From an uncultured Clostridia bacterium (lineage in GTDB: Bacteria; Bacillota; Clostridia; Christensenellales; Aristaeellaceae), in NCBI GenBank assembly GCA_934663595.1, contig CAKUKM010000011.1, forward strand, positions 1 to 64,000: a stretch of 64,000 nucleotides of DNA, in the 5' to 3' direction. Below are positions 50,414 through 58,492 of the stretch, in pieces. The notes below the pieces were generated by a model. The model worked only from the letters and a program-made list of their open reading frames with translations, was not told the DNA's origin and ran no database searches. The position numbers and the translations under genes are program-made. Position 1 is the stretch's first letter; each line of letters starts with the position of its first letter.

Positions 50414-50454
50414 GCGCCGGGCAATGGCCCAAGCTTGAATGAGGAAGTGGGAAA

Positions 50455-51558
50455 ATGAACGAGATTTATGGCCGAACATGGACGCGCGCCCGCGTGACGG
50501 ACCCGAGATATCTCCCGCCGAACGATGTGATCCGGCCGCGCTTTGCCAGAAGGAACTTCGAATGGAATGAATCCGCCCGCGCGAATGCCGAAAGGCCGTA
50601 TTGCCCGCCCCAACCCGGTAGCCGCCCCGTAGGCCCGACCGGCCCCACTGGCCCAACCGGCCCGACTGGCCCAACGGGTCCCACAGGTCCGACAGGCCCC
50701 GCCGGAAGCGGCGCAGGATCAACCGGCCCGACCGGTGCGACAGGACCGACTGGGGCGACCGGGGCAACGGGAGCGACCGGGCCGACCGGAGCGATCGGCC
50801 CGACAGGAGCGACCGGGCCGACAGGTGCAACAGGGCCGACCGGAGCAGCGGGTGAAATTGGTCTTACGGGTGCGACTGGCCCGACCGGCGAAACCGGCCC
50901 GACGGGGCCGACTGGAGCAACGGGTGCAACCGGGCCGGCCGGAGCAGCGGGGTCGACTGGGGCGACAGGGCCGACCGGAGCAACCGGCCCGACCGGAGCG
51001 ACCGGGCCGACAGGAGCGACCGGGCCGACAGGTGCAACAGGGCCGACCGGAGCAGCGGGTGAAATTGGTCTTACGGGTGCGACTGGCCCCACTGGCGCAA
51101 TCGGCGAAACTGGCCCGACTGGCCCGACCGGTGCAACCGGCCCGACCGGCGCAACAGGAGAAACCGGTGCAACGGGCCCGACTGGCGCAACAGGCGCAAC
51201 TGGCGAAACCGGCCCGACCGGAGCGACTGGGGAAACGGGAGCGACCGGCCCAACCGGCGCAACTGGTGCAACCGGCCTGACAGGCCCGACTGGTGCCACC
51301 GGTGAAACCGGCGCAACCGGCCCGACTGGCGCAACAGGCGAAACCGGCCCCACCGGCCCGACCGGCCCTACTGGTTTGGTGGGCAGCGACGGGCCTGTGG
51401 GCGCTACCGGGCCTACTGGACCTACCGGGCCTACGGGGCCGGCCGGCAGCGTCGCGGCGGCCGCAGCGGTTGCGGATGCTACGGGCACGGAGGATATCGT
51501 GGCGCGCTTTAATACTCTGCTCGCGAACCTGCGTGCGGCTGGAATTCTTGCAACGTAA
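50455..51558 (+). CDS. Collagen-like repeat protein, probable spore-surface (exosporium) filament
   Basis: Protein of 367 residues. A basic 59-residue N-terminal region with RYLPPNDVIRPRF is followed by about 90 Gly-X-Y triplets (60-331), mostly GPT and GAT, with GET, GLT and GEI variants, and one phase break near residues 82-90. The C-terminal 36 residues (SVAAAAAVADATGTEDIVARF onward) can form a trimerising helix. There is no signal peptide, as in BclA-like spore proteins whose N terminus anchors them to the basal layer. Thr in Y positions could carry sugars. The next gene is a glycosyltransferase. The gene contains an 83-bp exact internal repeat. Confidence 0.85.
   Translation: MNEIYGRTWTRARVTDPRYLPPNDVIRPRFARRNFEWNESARANAERPYCPPQPGSRPVGPTGPTGPTGPTGPTGPTGPTGPAGSGAGSTGPTGATGPTGATGATGATGPTGAIGPTGATGPTGATGPTGAAGEIGLTGATGPTGETGPTGPTGATGATGPAGAAGSTGATGPTGATGPTGATGPTGATGPTGATGPTGAAGEIGLTGATGPTGAIGETGPTGPTGATGPTGATGETGATGPTGATGATGETGPTGATGETGATGPTGATGATGLTGPTGATGETGATGPTGATGETGPTGPTGPTGLVGSDGPVGATGPTGPTGPTGPAGSVAAAAAVADATGTEDIVARFNTLLANLRAAGILAT
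50800..50882 (+). repeat. Intragenic repeat, copy 1
   Basis: An 83-bp block identical to 51007-51089, offset by 207 bp (69 codons), inside the collagen-like gene. It encodes the GATGPTGATGPTGAAGEI run and the following GLTGATGP. Confidence 0.85.
51007..51089 (+). repeat. Intragenic repeat, copy 2
   Basis: Identical to 50800-50882; in frame, so the copy number of triplets can change by slippage or recombination. Confidence 0.85.
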
Positions 51559-51596
51559 CAGACTGCGATTGCCGAAGTGAATTCGGCGATCGCCTC

Positions 51597-51626
51597 GTCC
51601 GGCGCAGCTCCGGTGCTGCGCCGGAC
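51597..51626 (+). terminator. Strong hairpin between collagen-like and glycosyltransferase genes
   Basis: A 12-bp perfect stem GTCCGGCGCAGC/GCTGCGCCGGAC with a six-base loop, no T tract. It may reduce transcription into the glycosyltransferase or protect the collagen-like mRNA. Confidence 0.5.
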
Positions 51627-51645
51627 GACGATTGGAGGGAAAGCG

Positions 51646-52746
51646 TTGAAGGTCTGCGTTTATGCCATTTGCAAAAATGAAAGCCGGTTCGCGGAGCGAT
51701 GGATGCGCTCCATGCGCGAGGCCGATCGCGTGATCGTGCTCGATACCGGCTCGGAGGATGATACCGTCGCCCGGCTGCGCGCGCTCGGCGCGGAGGTGTT
51801 TGAGGAAAAAATCACGCCGTGGCGGTTTGACGCGGCGCGCAATCGGTCGCTCGAGCTCGTTCCGGAGGACGTCGACGTCTGTGTCTGCACCGATTTGGAC
51901 GAGGTGCTGCTGCCGGGCTGGCGAAAGGCGCTCGAGCGCGGCTGGACGGAGGACACCACGCTCGGCAGCTATCGCTATACCTGGAACTACAATCCCGACG
52001 GCAGCGAGGGCCACGTGTTCTGGCAGGAGAAGATGCATTGCCGGTTCGGCTATCGCTGGAAGCACCCGGTGCACGAGGTGCTCGCGTGGGAGGGCGCGCC
52101 GGAAAAGCAGAAGCGAACGCGGCTCGACGGCGTGTTTCTCGAGCACCATGCGGACGAAAGCAAATCGCGCGGACAGTATCTGCCGCTTTTGGAAATGTCC
52201 GTGCAGGAGGATCCGGACGACGACCGCAATATGCACTATCTCGGCCGCGAATACATGTTCTATGGAAGATGGGAGGACTGCATTCGAACGCTGAAGCGAC
52301 ATCTTTCCCTGCCGAAGGCGACCTGGGCGGATGAGCGCGCGGCCTCGATGCGGTTCATCGCGCGCGCATATTGGAATCATGGCGATGCGCGGAGCGCCGA
52401 GACATGGCTGCTGCGCGCAATTGCCGAGGCGCCGCATCTGCGGGAGGCCTATGTCGCGATGGCGAAGCTGAAATACGCGCAGAAGGACTGGGAGGGCTGC
52501 GCCTATTATGCGCGCGGCGCGCTGGAAATTGAAACGCGGCCGATGAGCTATATCTGCGAGGGCGAAGCGTGGGGGAGTCTGCCGTGGGATCTGCGCGCGC
52601 TGGGGCTGTATTATTCGGGCCGGGCGGCGGAATCGATCGCGCCGGCGGAGCGCGCGCTCGCGCTTTCTCCGGGCGACGCGCGGCTGAAGGAGAACGTCCG
52701 CATCATTCGCCAAAAAGTGAATAAGAGCGTGGAAAAAGCGTTGTAA
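51646..52746 (+). CDS. Family 2 glycosyltransferase with TPR-like C-terminal domain
   Basis: Cytoplasmic GT-A fold enzyme of 366 residues. The N-terminal sugar-nucleotide domain has VYAICKNESRFAERWM and VLDTGSEDDT, and VCTDLDEVLLPGW carries the DxD-like metal site. The C-terminal region (about 190-350) has helical TPR-like repeats. TTG 51646 is used because TTGGAGGGAAAG precedes it and it lies after the 51597-51626 hairpin; GTG 51577 lies before that stem. The neighbouring collagen-like protein is the likely acceptor, as glycosyltransferases flank BclA-type genes. Confidence 0.82.
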   Translation: MKVCVYAICKNESRFAERWMRSMREADRVIVLDTGSEDDTVARLRALGAEVFEEKITPWRFDAARNRSLELVPEDVDVCVCTDLDEVLLPGWRKALERGWTEDTTLGSYRYTWNYNPDGSEGHVFWQEKMHCRFGYRWKHPVHEVLAWEGAPEKQKRTRLDGVFLEHHADESKSRGQYLPLLEMSVQEDPDDDRNMHYLGREYMFYGRWEDCIRTLKRHLSLPKATWADERAASMRFIARAYWNHGDARSAETWLLRAIAEAPHLREAYVAMAKLKYAQKDWEGCAYYARGALEIETRPMSYICEGEAWGSLPWDLRALGLYYSGRAAESIAPAERALALSPGDARLKENVRIIRQKVNKSVEKAL

Positions 52747-52770
52747 TTATTGGATGCGATATGTTATAAT
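52741..52770 (+). promoter_or_regulatory. Promoter of the Gfo/Idh/MocA pair
   Basis: TTGTAA (52741-52746), 18 bp, TATAAT (52765-52770). The -35 box overlaps the stop codon of the preceding gene. A hairpin CGGAGAA/TTCTCCG lies in the leader. Confidence 0.7.
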
Positions 52771-52829
52771 GGAGCCGGAATTCTATCGGAGAAGGCGCAT
52801 TCTCCGGAAAAACTAAGGAGGAAACTAAA

Positions 52830-53918
52830 ATGGCAAGACTCAAACTCGGCATTATCGGCTGCGGCGGCATCGCCAACGGCAAGCATCTTCCGTCCCTGAA
52901 GGCAATTGATCGCGCGGACATCGTGGCGTTCTGCGACCTGGTCGTCGAGCGCGCGGAAAAGGCGGCGAAGGAATACGGCGTTCCCGGCGCGAAGGTCTAT
53001 ACCGATTACCACGAGCTGCTCAAGGACGAGAGCATCGACGTGGTTTACGTGCTCACGCCGAACCGCAGCCACGCGGACATTTCGATCGACGCGCTGAACG
53101 CCGGCAAGCACGTCATGTGCGAAAAGCCGATGGCGAAGTGCGCCGCGGACGCGCGCCGCATGGTCGAGGCCGCGAAGAAGAGCGGCAAGAAGCTCACCAT
53201 CGGCTATCAGCATCGCCAGAAGGCGGAGAGTCAGTACGTCAAGGCGTGCATCGAGCGCGGCGATCTGGGCGAGATTTACTATGCGAAGGCATATGCGATT
53301 CGCCGCCGCGGCACGCCGAACTGGGGCGTGTTCCTGAATGAATACGAGCAGGGCGGCGGTCCGCTGATCGATATCGGCACGCACAGCCTGGATCTGACGC
53401 TGTATCTGATGAACAACTACAAGCCGCGCATGGTCGTCGGCACGAAGTATAAGAAGGTCGAGAATCCCGAGTGCGGCAATCCCTGGGGCGGCTGGGGCGA
53501 AGACGAGAACAAGACGCTCGAGGACGCGGCGTTCGGCTTCATCGTAATGGAAAACGGCGCGACGATCACGCTGGACGCGACGTGGGCGCTGAATACCGAC
53601 GAGCCGATTCCGGAGGGCAGCTGCCGCCTGTGCGGAAGCAAGGCCGGCGCGTCGATCCGTCCGAATCAGGTCATCATCAATAAGGGCGAATTCGGCAAGC
53701 TGGTCGAGATCAAGCCCGATATGTCCGCGGGCGGCGTCGCGTTCTACGACGGCGTAAAGGAAACCCCGCCGATCACCGAGCAGCGCCGCTGGCTGGACGC
53801 GATCGAAAACGATACCGATCCCGTGGTGCTGCCGGAGCAGGCGTGCGTGGTCAGCGAGATCCTCGAGGCCATTTACACCTCCGCGAAGACCGGCGAGCCC
53901 GTGTATTTCAATAAGTAA
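52830..53918 (+). CDS. Gfo/Idh/MocA family oxidoreductase (first of pair)
   Basis: NAD(P)-dependent sugar or inositol dehydrogenase of 362 residues. The Rossmann start is LGIIGCGGIANGKHLPSL (GxGxxA/G), with the catalytic lysine in the conserved EKPMAKC motif, and a C-terminal alpha/beta domain with GGGPLIDIGTHSLDLTLYLM. The ribosome site AAGGAGG is strong. The second dehydrogenase follows 12 bp later; together they could oxidise and reduce the same sugar at different carbons. Substrate unknown. Confidence 0.9.
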   Translation: MARLKLGIIGCGGIANGKHLPSLKAIDRADIVAFCDLVVERAEKAAKEYGVPGAKVYTDYHELLKDESIDVVYVLTPNRSHADISIDALNAGKHVMCEKPMAKCAADARRMVEAAKKSGKKLTIGYQHRQKAESQYVKACIERGDLGEIYYAKAYAIRRRGTPNWGVFLNEYEQGGGPLIDIGTHSLDLTLYLMNNYKPRMVVGTKYKKVENPECGNPWGGWGEDENKTLEDAAFGFIVMENGATITLDATWALNTDEPIPEGSCRLCGSKAGASIRPNQVIINKGEFGKLVEIKPDMSAGGVAFYDGVKETPPITEQRRWLDAIENDTDPVVLPEQACVVSEILEAIYTSAKTGEPVYFNK

Positions 53919-53930
53919 GGAGAAAGACAG

Positions 53931-54884
53931 ATGAAGTATTTTGCGATGCTCGGCAAGTGGCACGTCCACGCCGAGGGCTATGCGAATGAATTAAACAGCG
54001 TTCCCGGCTGCAAGGTCAAAAAGGTCTGGGATTCGGACGCGGCGACGGCGAAGGCGTGGGCGGAGCAGCTCGGCTGCGAGGCGGCGACCGTCGACGACAT
54101 CCTCTCCGATCCCGAAATCGAAGGCGTTGCGGTTTGCAATGCGACGAACGAGCATACCGACCTGATCCTGCGCGCCTGCCGCGCGGGCAAGGCCGTGTTT
54201 ACCGAAAAAGTGCTGGCGCTCACGAACGAGGAAGCCGAGCAGATTCGCGCCGCGGTGATCGAGAATCACACGCGCTTTGCGATCTCGTTTCCGCATTTCA
54301 GCGAGCCGGGCACGCAGTTCGCGCTTCAGGCCGCGCGCGCGGGCAAGCTGGGCAAGCTGAATTACGCGCGCGTCCGCAAGGCGCACAACGGCGCGACCGG
54401 CGACTGGCTTCCGCCGCACTTCTATGATCCGATCGCCTGCGGCGGCGGCGCGATGATCGATCTCGGCGCGCATCCGATGTATCTGCTGTGCGCGCTGCTG
54501 GGCGAGCCGAAGAGCGTTCAGAGCACGTTCACGCACGTGACCGGCAAGGCCGTCGAGGACAACGCCGTCAGCATTCTCAGCTTCGACGGCGGCGCGATCG
54601 GCGTTTCGGAAACGGGCTTCGTTTCCAGCCATTACCCGTTCACGATCGAGCTGGGCGGCGTGGACGGCAGTCTCCTGATGCGCGATCAGGAAGTGGAATA
54701 TTGCTGCGCGGAAACCGGCAACGAATGGAAGAAGGCGGAAAGCCTGCCCGAGCGCGTCGATTCGCCGCTCGTTCAGTGGGCAAAGGCCGAAAAGCCCGAG
54801 GAAATCTCGAAGGATTTCGATATCGAGGTCGCCGTTCGCCTGACCCGCGTGATGGTGGAAGCATATAAGAATCCGAAGGACTAA
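53931..54884 (+). CDS. Gfo/Idh/MocA family oxidoreductase (second of pair)
   Basis: Dehydrogenase-fold protein of 317 residues. The N terminus FAMLGKWHVHAEGYANEL lacks the standard GxGxxG nucleotide loop, a variation found in one branch of the family with GWHVHA-like motifs. The catalytic EK pair is present (FTEKVLAL), as is GGGAMIDLGAHPMYLLCALLG. It is shorter than its partner. Both lie in one operon ending at a terminator. Confidence 0.87.
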   Translation: MKYFAMLGKWHVHAEGYANELNSVPGCKVKKVWDSDAATAKAWAEQLGCEAATVDDILSDPEIEGVAVCNATNEHTDLILRACRAGKAVFTEKVLALTNEEAEQIRAAVIENHTRFAISFPHFSEPGTQFALQAARAGKLGKLNYARVRKAHNGATGDWLPPHFYDPIACGGGAMIDLGAHPMYLLCALLGEPKSVQSTFTHVTGKAVEDNAVSILSFDGGAIGVSETGFVSSHYPFTIELGGVDGSLLMRDQEVEYCCAETGNEWKKAESLPERVDSPLVQWAKAEKPEEISKDFDIEVAVRLTRVMVEAYKNPKD

Positions 54885-54896
54885 GCGATAAAAGGG

Positions 54897-54958
54897 ATGC
54901 AGGCTTCAGAGCATATTTTGATAAAGAATCAGATAGTGTCGTAGCCTGCATTCTTTTT
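54897..54958 (+). terminator. Terminator after the dehydrogenase pair
   Basis: ATGCAGGCT pairs with AGCCTGCAT across a 37-nt loop, followed by TCTTTTTG. Confidence 0.7.
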
Positions 54959-54990
54959 GCAGGCTACAAAAGCGATTGGGGGGAGAGAAA

Positions 54991-56559
54991 ATGAAACGGT
55001 TGACCTGTGAAATGTGTGGAAGCACTGACCTCGTGAAGGAGGACGGCGTATTTGTTTGCCAGAGCTGCGGCTGCAAGTATTCCATTGAAGAGGCGAGAAA
55101 GCTGATGGTGGAGGTGACCGGCGGGGTTGAGGTCAAGAACGCCGCGCAGCTTGAAAACCTGCTGAAGCTCGCGGAAAGCTCCTATGCCTCCAAGAATTAC
55201 GCGCAGGCGGAGGAATTCTGCAACCAGGTTATCGCGATGGACGACAAGTGCTATCAGGCCTGGAGACTGAAGGGCAAAGCGATTAACTATCAGATCAGCG
55301 ACAAAAATCAGCGCATTTTGGAGACGTACAATTGCCTGATGACCGCCTATCGCGTGCTCCCGGAGGAAGAGCGGGAGATGAAAAAGCGGGAAATTCTGCG
55401 CGATCTGAAGCTATGCATGGAGGGCGAGGTCAGCTTCTGGGTAGAGCAGATGGAGGCGAAGCGTCCCTCCAAGGAGACGGGCAATCGAGCGCTTACCGCC
55501 TATTTCGACGCCCGCGAGAAGCTGCAGGCTGCGTTTACCGAATTTGGCTTCCAAAAGGAATTCGAGGGCTATCGGAAGAATTTCGACAATGCCTTTATCG
55601 GCAAATGCAACGCCATGTGCAACAGCGCGTGGAAGACCACCGTGGGCTACAATTATTACAGGGACTATTTCGGAAAGGGAATCGATCCCTTCGGCCGCAG
55701 CGATATGCGCTTCGTGATTAAGGACACCGATCTCTATCGGCCGACCGAGAAGATCTGGCGCACCTTCCTGGCAGAGGTCGACGCGCTGATAGGCATCCTT
55801 AAGGCGGCGGAGGTGGTCTTCAACGATCGAACGGATCCGCAGGTCATGAAGGCCATTTTCGAAAACATCGCCTATTTTGAGCAGTGCGCGATTCCCTCCG
55901 CCTGCTGGAAAATTACGCAGGGCTTTACGTGCAGCGCGGATCAGTATAAGACGGTGGGCTGGCACGAGCAGAGCTGCCTCACGGAATCCGCAAAGCAACT
56001 TCGCCGCAAAAGTATGGAAGAATACCGCGAAAAGGCACGCACCCTTCCTCAGAAGGTAGAGGCCCAGCAGCGGGAGAAAAAGGCGGAGGCGCGCGCGGCC
56101 TATTGGGCGGAGCACGCCGAGGAAAAGGCCCGCCTCGACGGCGAATTGAAACAGGCGACCGACGAGCTGGAGGCCATGCAGGCGAAGCTCCATGCGCTGG
56201 AGGCGGAACGGGCGCCGCGGATCGACGCGCTTCGCGAAAAGCGAGACGGCAAGCTGGACTGCGAAGCGGAGGTTGATCGGCAGAACGCACTGATTCGCGA
56301 GCTTGAAGCGCAGCGCGACAAGTGCGGCATTTTCAAGGGCAAGGAAAAGAAAGCGATTCAGGAGCGCCTCGACACGCAGGAGCGGCCGAAGCTCGAGCAG
56401 CTGAAAAAGCAGGCGGAAAGCGCGAAAAAGGCGCATGTGGACAGCGTAAACGCGCAAATCGAGGCGGTCATGGGCGAGAATAAGGAGCTCTACGAGGAAG
56501 CGGCGAAGCTCCAGAAGAGATGCGACGCAATCAAAGCCGAGCTGGAAAAGGATCGATAA
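54991..56559 (+). CDS. Unknown zinc-ribbon protein with helical repeats and coiled coil
   Basis: Cytoplasmic protein of 522 residues. Residues 1-30 hold a zinc ribbon with CxxC pairs in LTCEMCGSTDL and FVCQSCGCKYS. A TPR-like segment (about 55-100; LLKLAESSYASKNYAQAEEFCNQVI) is followed by a helical middle. The C-terminal third (about 345-522) is a long charged coiled coil rich in Glu, Lys and Ala. Similar TFIIB-type zinc-ribbon/TPR architectures are common in gut Clostridia, with no known function. The ATG follows GGGGGGAGAG. No neighbours give a clue. Confidence 0.78.
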   Translation: MKRLTCEMCGSTDLVKEDGVFVCQSCGCKYSIEEARKLMVEVTGGVEVKNAAQLENLLKLAESSYASKNYAQAEEFCNQVIAMDDKCYQAWRLKGKAINYQISDKNQRILETYNCLMTAYRVLPEEEREMKKREILRDLKLCMEGEVSFWVEQMEAKRPSKETGNRALTAYFDAREKLQAAFTEFGFQKEFEGYRKNFDNAFIGKCNAMCNSAWKTTVGYNYYRDYFGKGIDPFGRSDMRFVIKDTDLYRPTEKIWRTFLAEVDALIGILKAAEVVFNDRTDPQVMKAIFENIAYFEQCAIPSACWKITQGFTCSADQYKTVGWHEQSCLTESAKQLRRKSMEEYREKARTLPQKVEAQQREKKAEARAAYWAEHAEEKARLDGELKQATDELEAMQAKLHALEAERAPRIDALREKRDGKLDCEAEVDRQNALIRELEAQRDKCGIFKGKEKKAIQERLDTQERPKLEQLKKQAESAKKAHVDSVNAQIEAVMGENKELYEEAAKLQKRCDAIKAELEKDR

Positions 56560-56572
56560 CCCGGCAAAACCG

Positions 56573-56606
56573 AAAACGGCGTGACCATAGCGGTCATGCC
56601 GTTTTT
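56573..56606 (+). terminator. Terminator after the zinc-ribbon gene
   Basis: AAAACGGC-g-TGACC pairs with GGTCA-t-GCCGTTTT and a T run. Confidence 0.85.
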
Positions 56607-56640
56607 GCGTGGGTTTGTCGTAAAGCGCCGGAACGATCCC

Positions 56641-56695
56641 AAAAAATCAGGGCTGATCTCCGCAAGCGAACAGGCAATGCGGAGAATCGGCCCTG
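56641..56695 (-). terminator. Terminator of the hprK-nitroreductase operon
   Basis: CAGGGC-t-GAT plus CTCCGCA pairs with TGCGGAG plus ATC-g-GCCCTG. Six A bases at 56641-56646 supply the U tract on the minus strand. Confidence 0.75.
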
Positions 56696-56737
56696 TATTT
56701 ACGCCTTAATGAACGCTCTTTTGTCGTTTGTGCGATT

Positions 56738-57265
56738 CTATTTCTGAAACCCGTTGAACCATGCGCGCGCTTCAAACGGCTGCTTTTTCGGCATGCCGGG
56801 CCTGTCCGCCGCTTTGCCGACGGGCAGGAAGCACACCAGCTCGTAGTCCTCCGGAACGCCCAGAATGTCCGCCATTTTGCGGCCGATATGATCCTCGTCC
56901 GTCACATGGCCCTCTACCCAGCAGCTCTCGTACCCGAGCGCGACGATCGCGAGCAGCATGTTCTCGATCGCGGCGGCATAGTCCTGCTTATAATAGCAGC
57001 GATCGCGATAAGCGATAATTTGCCGCGTGAGCACGCAAATCATCGCGGGCGCGGTTTCGCCCACGGCGGGATCGATCACCGCATGCAGCGATCGGAGAAT
57101 TTCGGGATCGTCCACGGCGATCAGGCTCGTCGTCTGCTTGTTGCAGCCGGACGGCGCGGAAAGACCGGCCTCGAGAATCGTTTTCAGATCCTCGCGCGGC
57201 ACCGGATCGGGCAGATATTTGCCGCGATAGCTGCGGCGCGAGAGAATGCAGTGCAGCGCGTCCAT
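56738..57265 (-). CDS. Nitroreductase family protein
   Basis: FMN-dependent oxidoreductase fold of 175 residues. The N-terminal ILSRRSYRGKYLPDPVPREDL and SAPSGCNKQTTSL are the FMN contacts of the nitroreductase family. A central YESCWVEGH and a C-terminal FLPVGKAADRP are also typical. The start overlaps the pepT stop by one base. It may reduce nitro compounds or quinones; a natural substrate is not known. Confidence 0.88.
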   Translation of the reverse strand: MDALHCILSRRSYRGKYLPDPVPREDLKTILEAGLSAPSGCNKQTTSLIAVDDPEILRSLHAVIDPAVGETAPAMICVLTRQIIAYRDRCYYKQDYAAAIENMLLAIVALGYESCWVEGHVTDEDHIGRKMADILGVPEDYELVCFLPVGKAADRPGMPKKQPFEARAWFNGFQK

Positions 57266-58470
57266 TATTTCACCTCGACGAGATGCACGAGCATATCCAC
57301 CATCGTGTCCATATCCTGAATCGCGATGCATTCGAAACGCCCGTGATAATTCATGCCGCCGGTCGCGAGGTTGGGGCAGGGAAGGCCCATGAACGAAAGC
57401 CGCGCGCCGTCGGTGCCGCCGCGAATCGCCTCGGCATACGGATTTACGCCCACCGCGCGATACGCGTTTTCCGCGCGCTCGATCACGTCCATGTGCTGCT
57501 CCATGATCTCGCGCATGTTGAAATACGAAGCCTTCACGATCGTTTCCACCACGCCGGAGCCGTATTTGTCGTTCAGATACGCGCCGATGCGCTCAAACGC
57601 CTGCTTGCGCGATTCGAAATGCGCGCGATCGTGGTCGCGAATGATGTAGTGCAGCTCCGCGCGCTCCTCGTCGCCGCTCATGTCGCACAGGTGGAAGAAG
57701 CCCTCGTAGCCCTCGGTGTGCGCGGGCGTTTCCGCGGGCGGCAGCATGCCGGCAAATTCCATCGCAACCAGCGATGCATTGCGCATCTTGTTCTTCGCGC
57801 TGCCGGGATGCACGTTCAGCCCATGCACGATTACGGTTCCGGACGCGGCGTTGAAGTTTTCGTATTCAATCGCGCCCACGTCGCTGCCGTCGACCGTATA
57901 GGCAAAGTCCGCGCCGAAGCCGGCGACGTCGAACCGATCCGCGCCGCGGCCGATTTCCTCGTCGGGCGTAAATCCAATCATGATTTTGCCATGGCGAATC
58001 GACGGATCGGCGTTCAGCCGCTCCACCATCGTCAGAATTTCCGCGACGCCGGCCTTGTCGTCCGCGCCCAGAAGCGTGATTCCGTCGGTCACGATCAGGT
58101 CCTTGCCCTTCGCGCGCGCGACCTCGGGGAACATTTTGGGATCCAGCCAGTCGCCGTTTTCGAGCTGCACCGCGTTTCCATCGTAGTTTTCGATGATTCG
58201 CGGGCGTACCGGACTGGACGGCACGCAATCGACCGTGTCCATATGCGCGATCAGGCCGATCACCGGCGCGCCCTCGATATTGGCGGGCACGCAGCCGTAT
58301 ACATAGCCGTTTTCATCCACGCGCGCATCCTGAATGCCCAGCGCATTCATCTCCTCCACCAGCGCGCGCGCCAGCACGAGCTGTTTGGCCGTGCTCGGGC
58401 AGGTTTCGCTGCGCTCGTCGGACGCAGTATCGTATTGAACGTATTTCAGCAGTCGCTCATAGGCTCTCAT
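57265..58470 (-). CDS. pepT: Peptidase T (tripeptide aminopeptidase)
   Basis: Dizinc M20 aminopeptidase of 401 residues that releases the N-terminal residue from tripeptides. Metal-site motifs: GLIAHMDTVD (His, Asp), LLGADDKAGVAEIL (bridging Asp), GFTPDEEIGRGAD (catalytic and ligand Glu), YTVDGSDVG and NYHGRFE. The start ATG at 58470 follows GGGAGG; the frame extends upstream to 58563 but into the ROK kinase. It sits in the hprK operon. Confidence 0.95.
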   Translation of the reverse strand: MRAYERLLKYVQYDTASDERSETCPSTAKQLVLARALVEEMNALGIQDARVDENGYVYGCVPANIEGAPVIGLIAHMDTVDCVPSSPVRPRIIENYDGNAVQLENGDWLDPKMFPEVARAKGKDLIVTDGITLLGADDKAGVAEILTMVERLNADPSIRHGKIMIGFTPDEEIGRGADRFDVAGFGADFAYTVDGSDVGAIEYENFNAASGTVIVHGLNVHPGSAKNKMRNASLVAMEFAGMLPPAETPAHTEGYEGFFHLCDMSGDEERAELHYIIRDHDRAHFESRKQAFERIGAYLNDKYGSGVVETIVKASYFNMREIMEQHMDVIERAENAYRAVGVNPYAEAIRGGTDGARLSFMGLPCPNLATGGMNYHGRFECIAIQDMDTMVDMLVHLVEVK

Positions 58471-58492
58471 GAAGCAGTTCCTCCCGTGAAAA

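Noticed and set aside
50640..51440. CRISPR array in the repeat-rich stretch
   Set aside because: Repeats are 9-bp coding triplet units without constant spacers, all in one reading frame.
50466..51488. Antisense frame with GPVAPVGPV repeats
   Set aside because: It is the complement of the Gly-X-Y repeats; it only looks collagen- or elastin-like.
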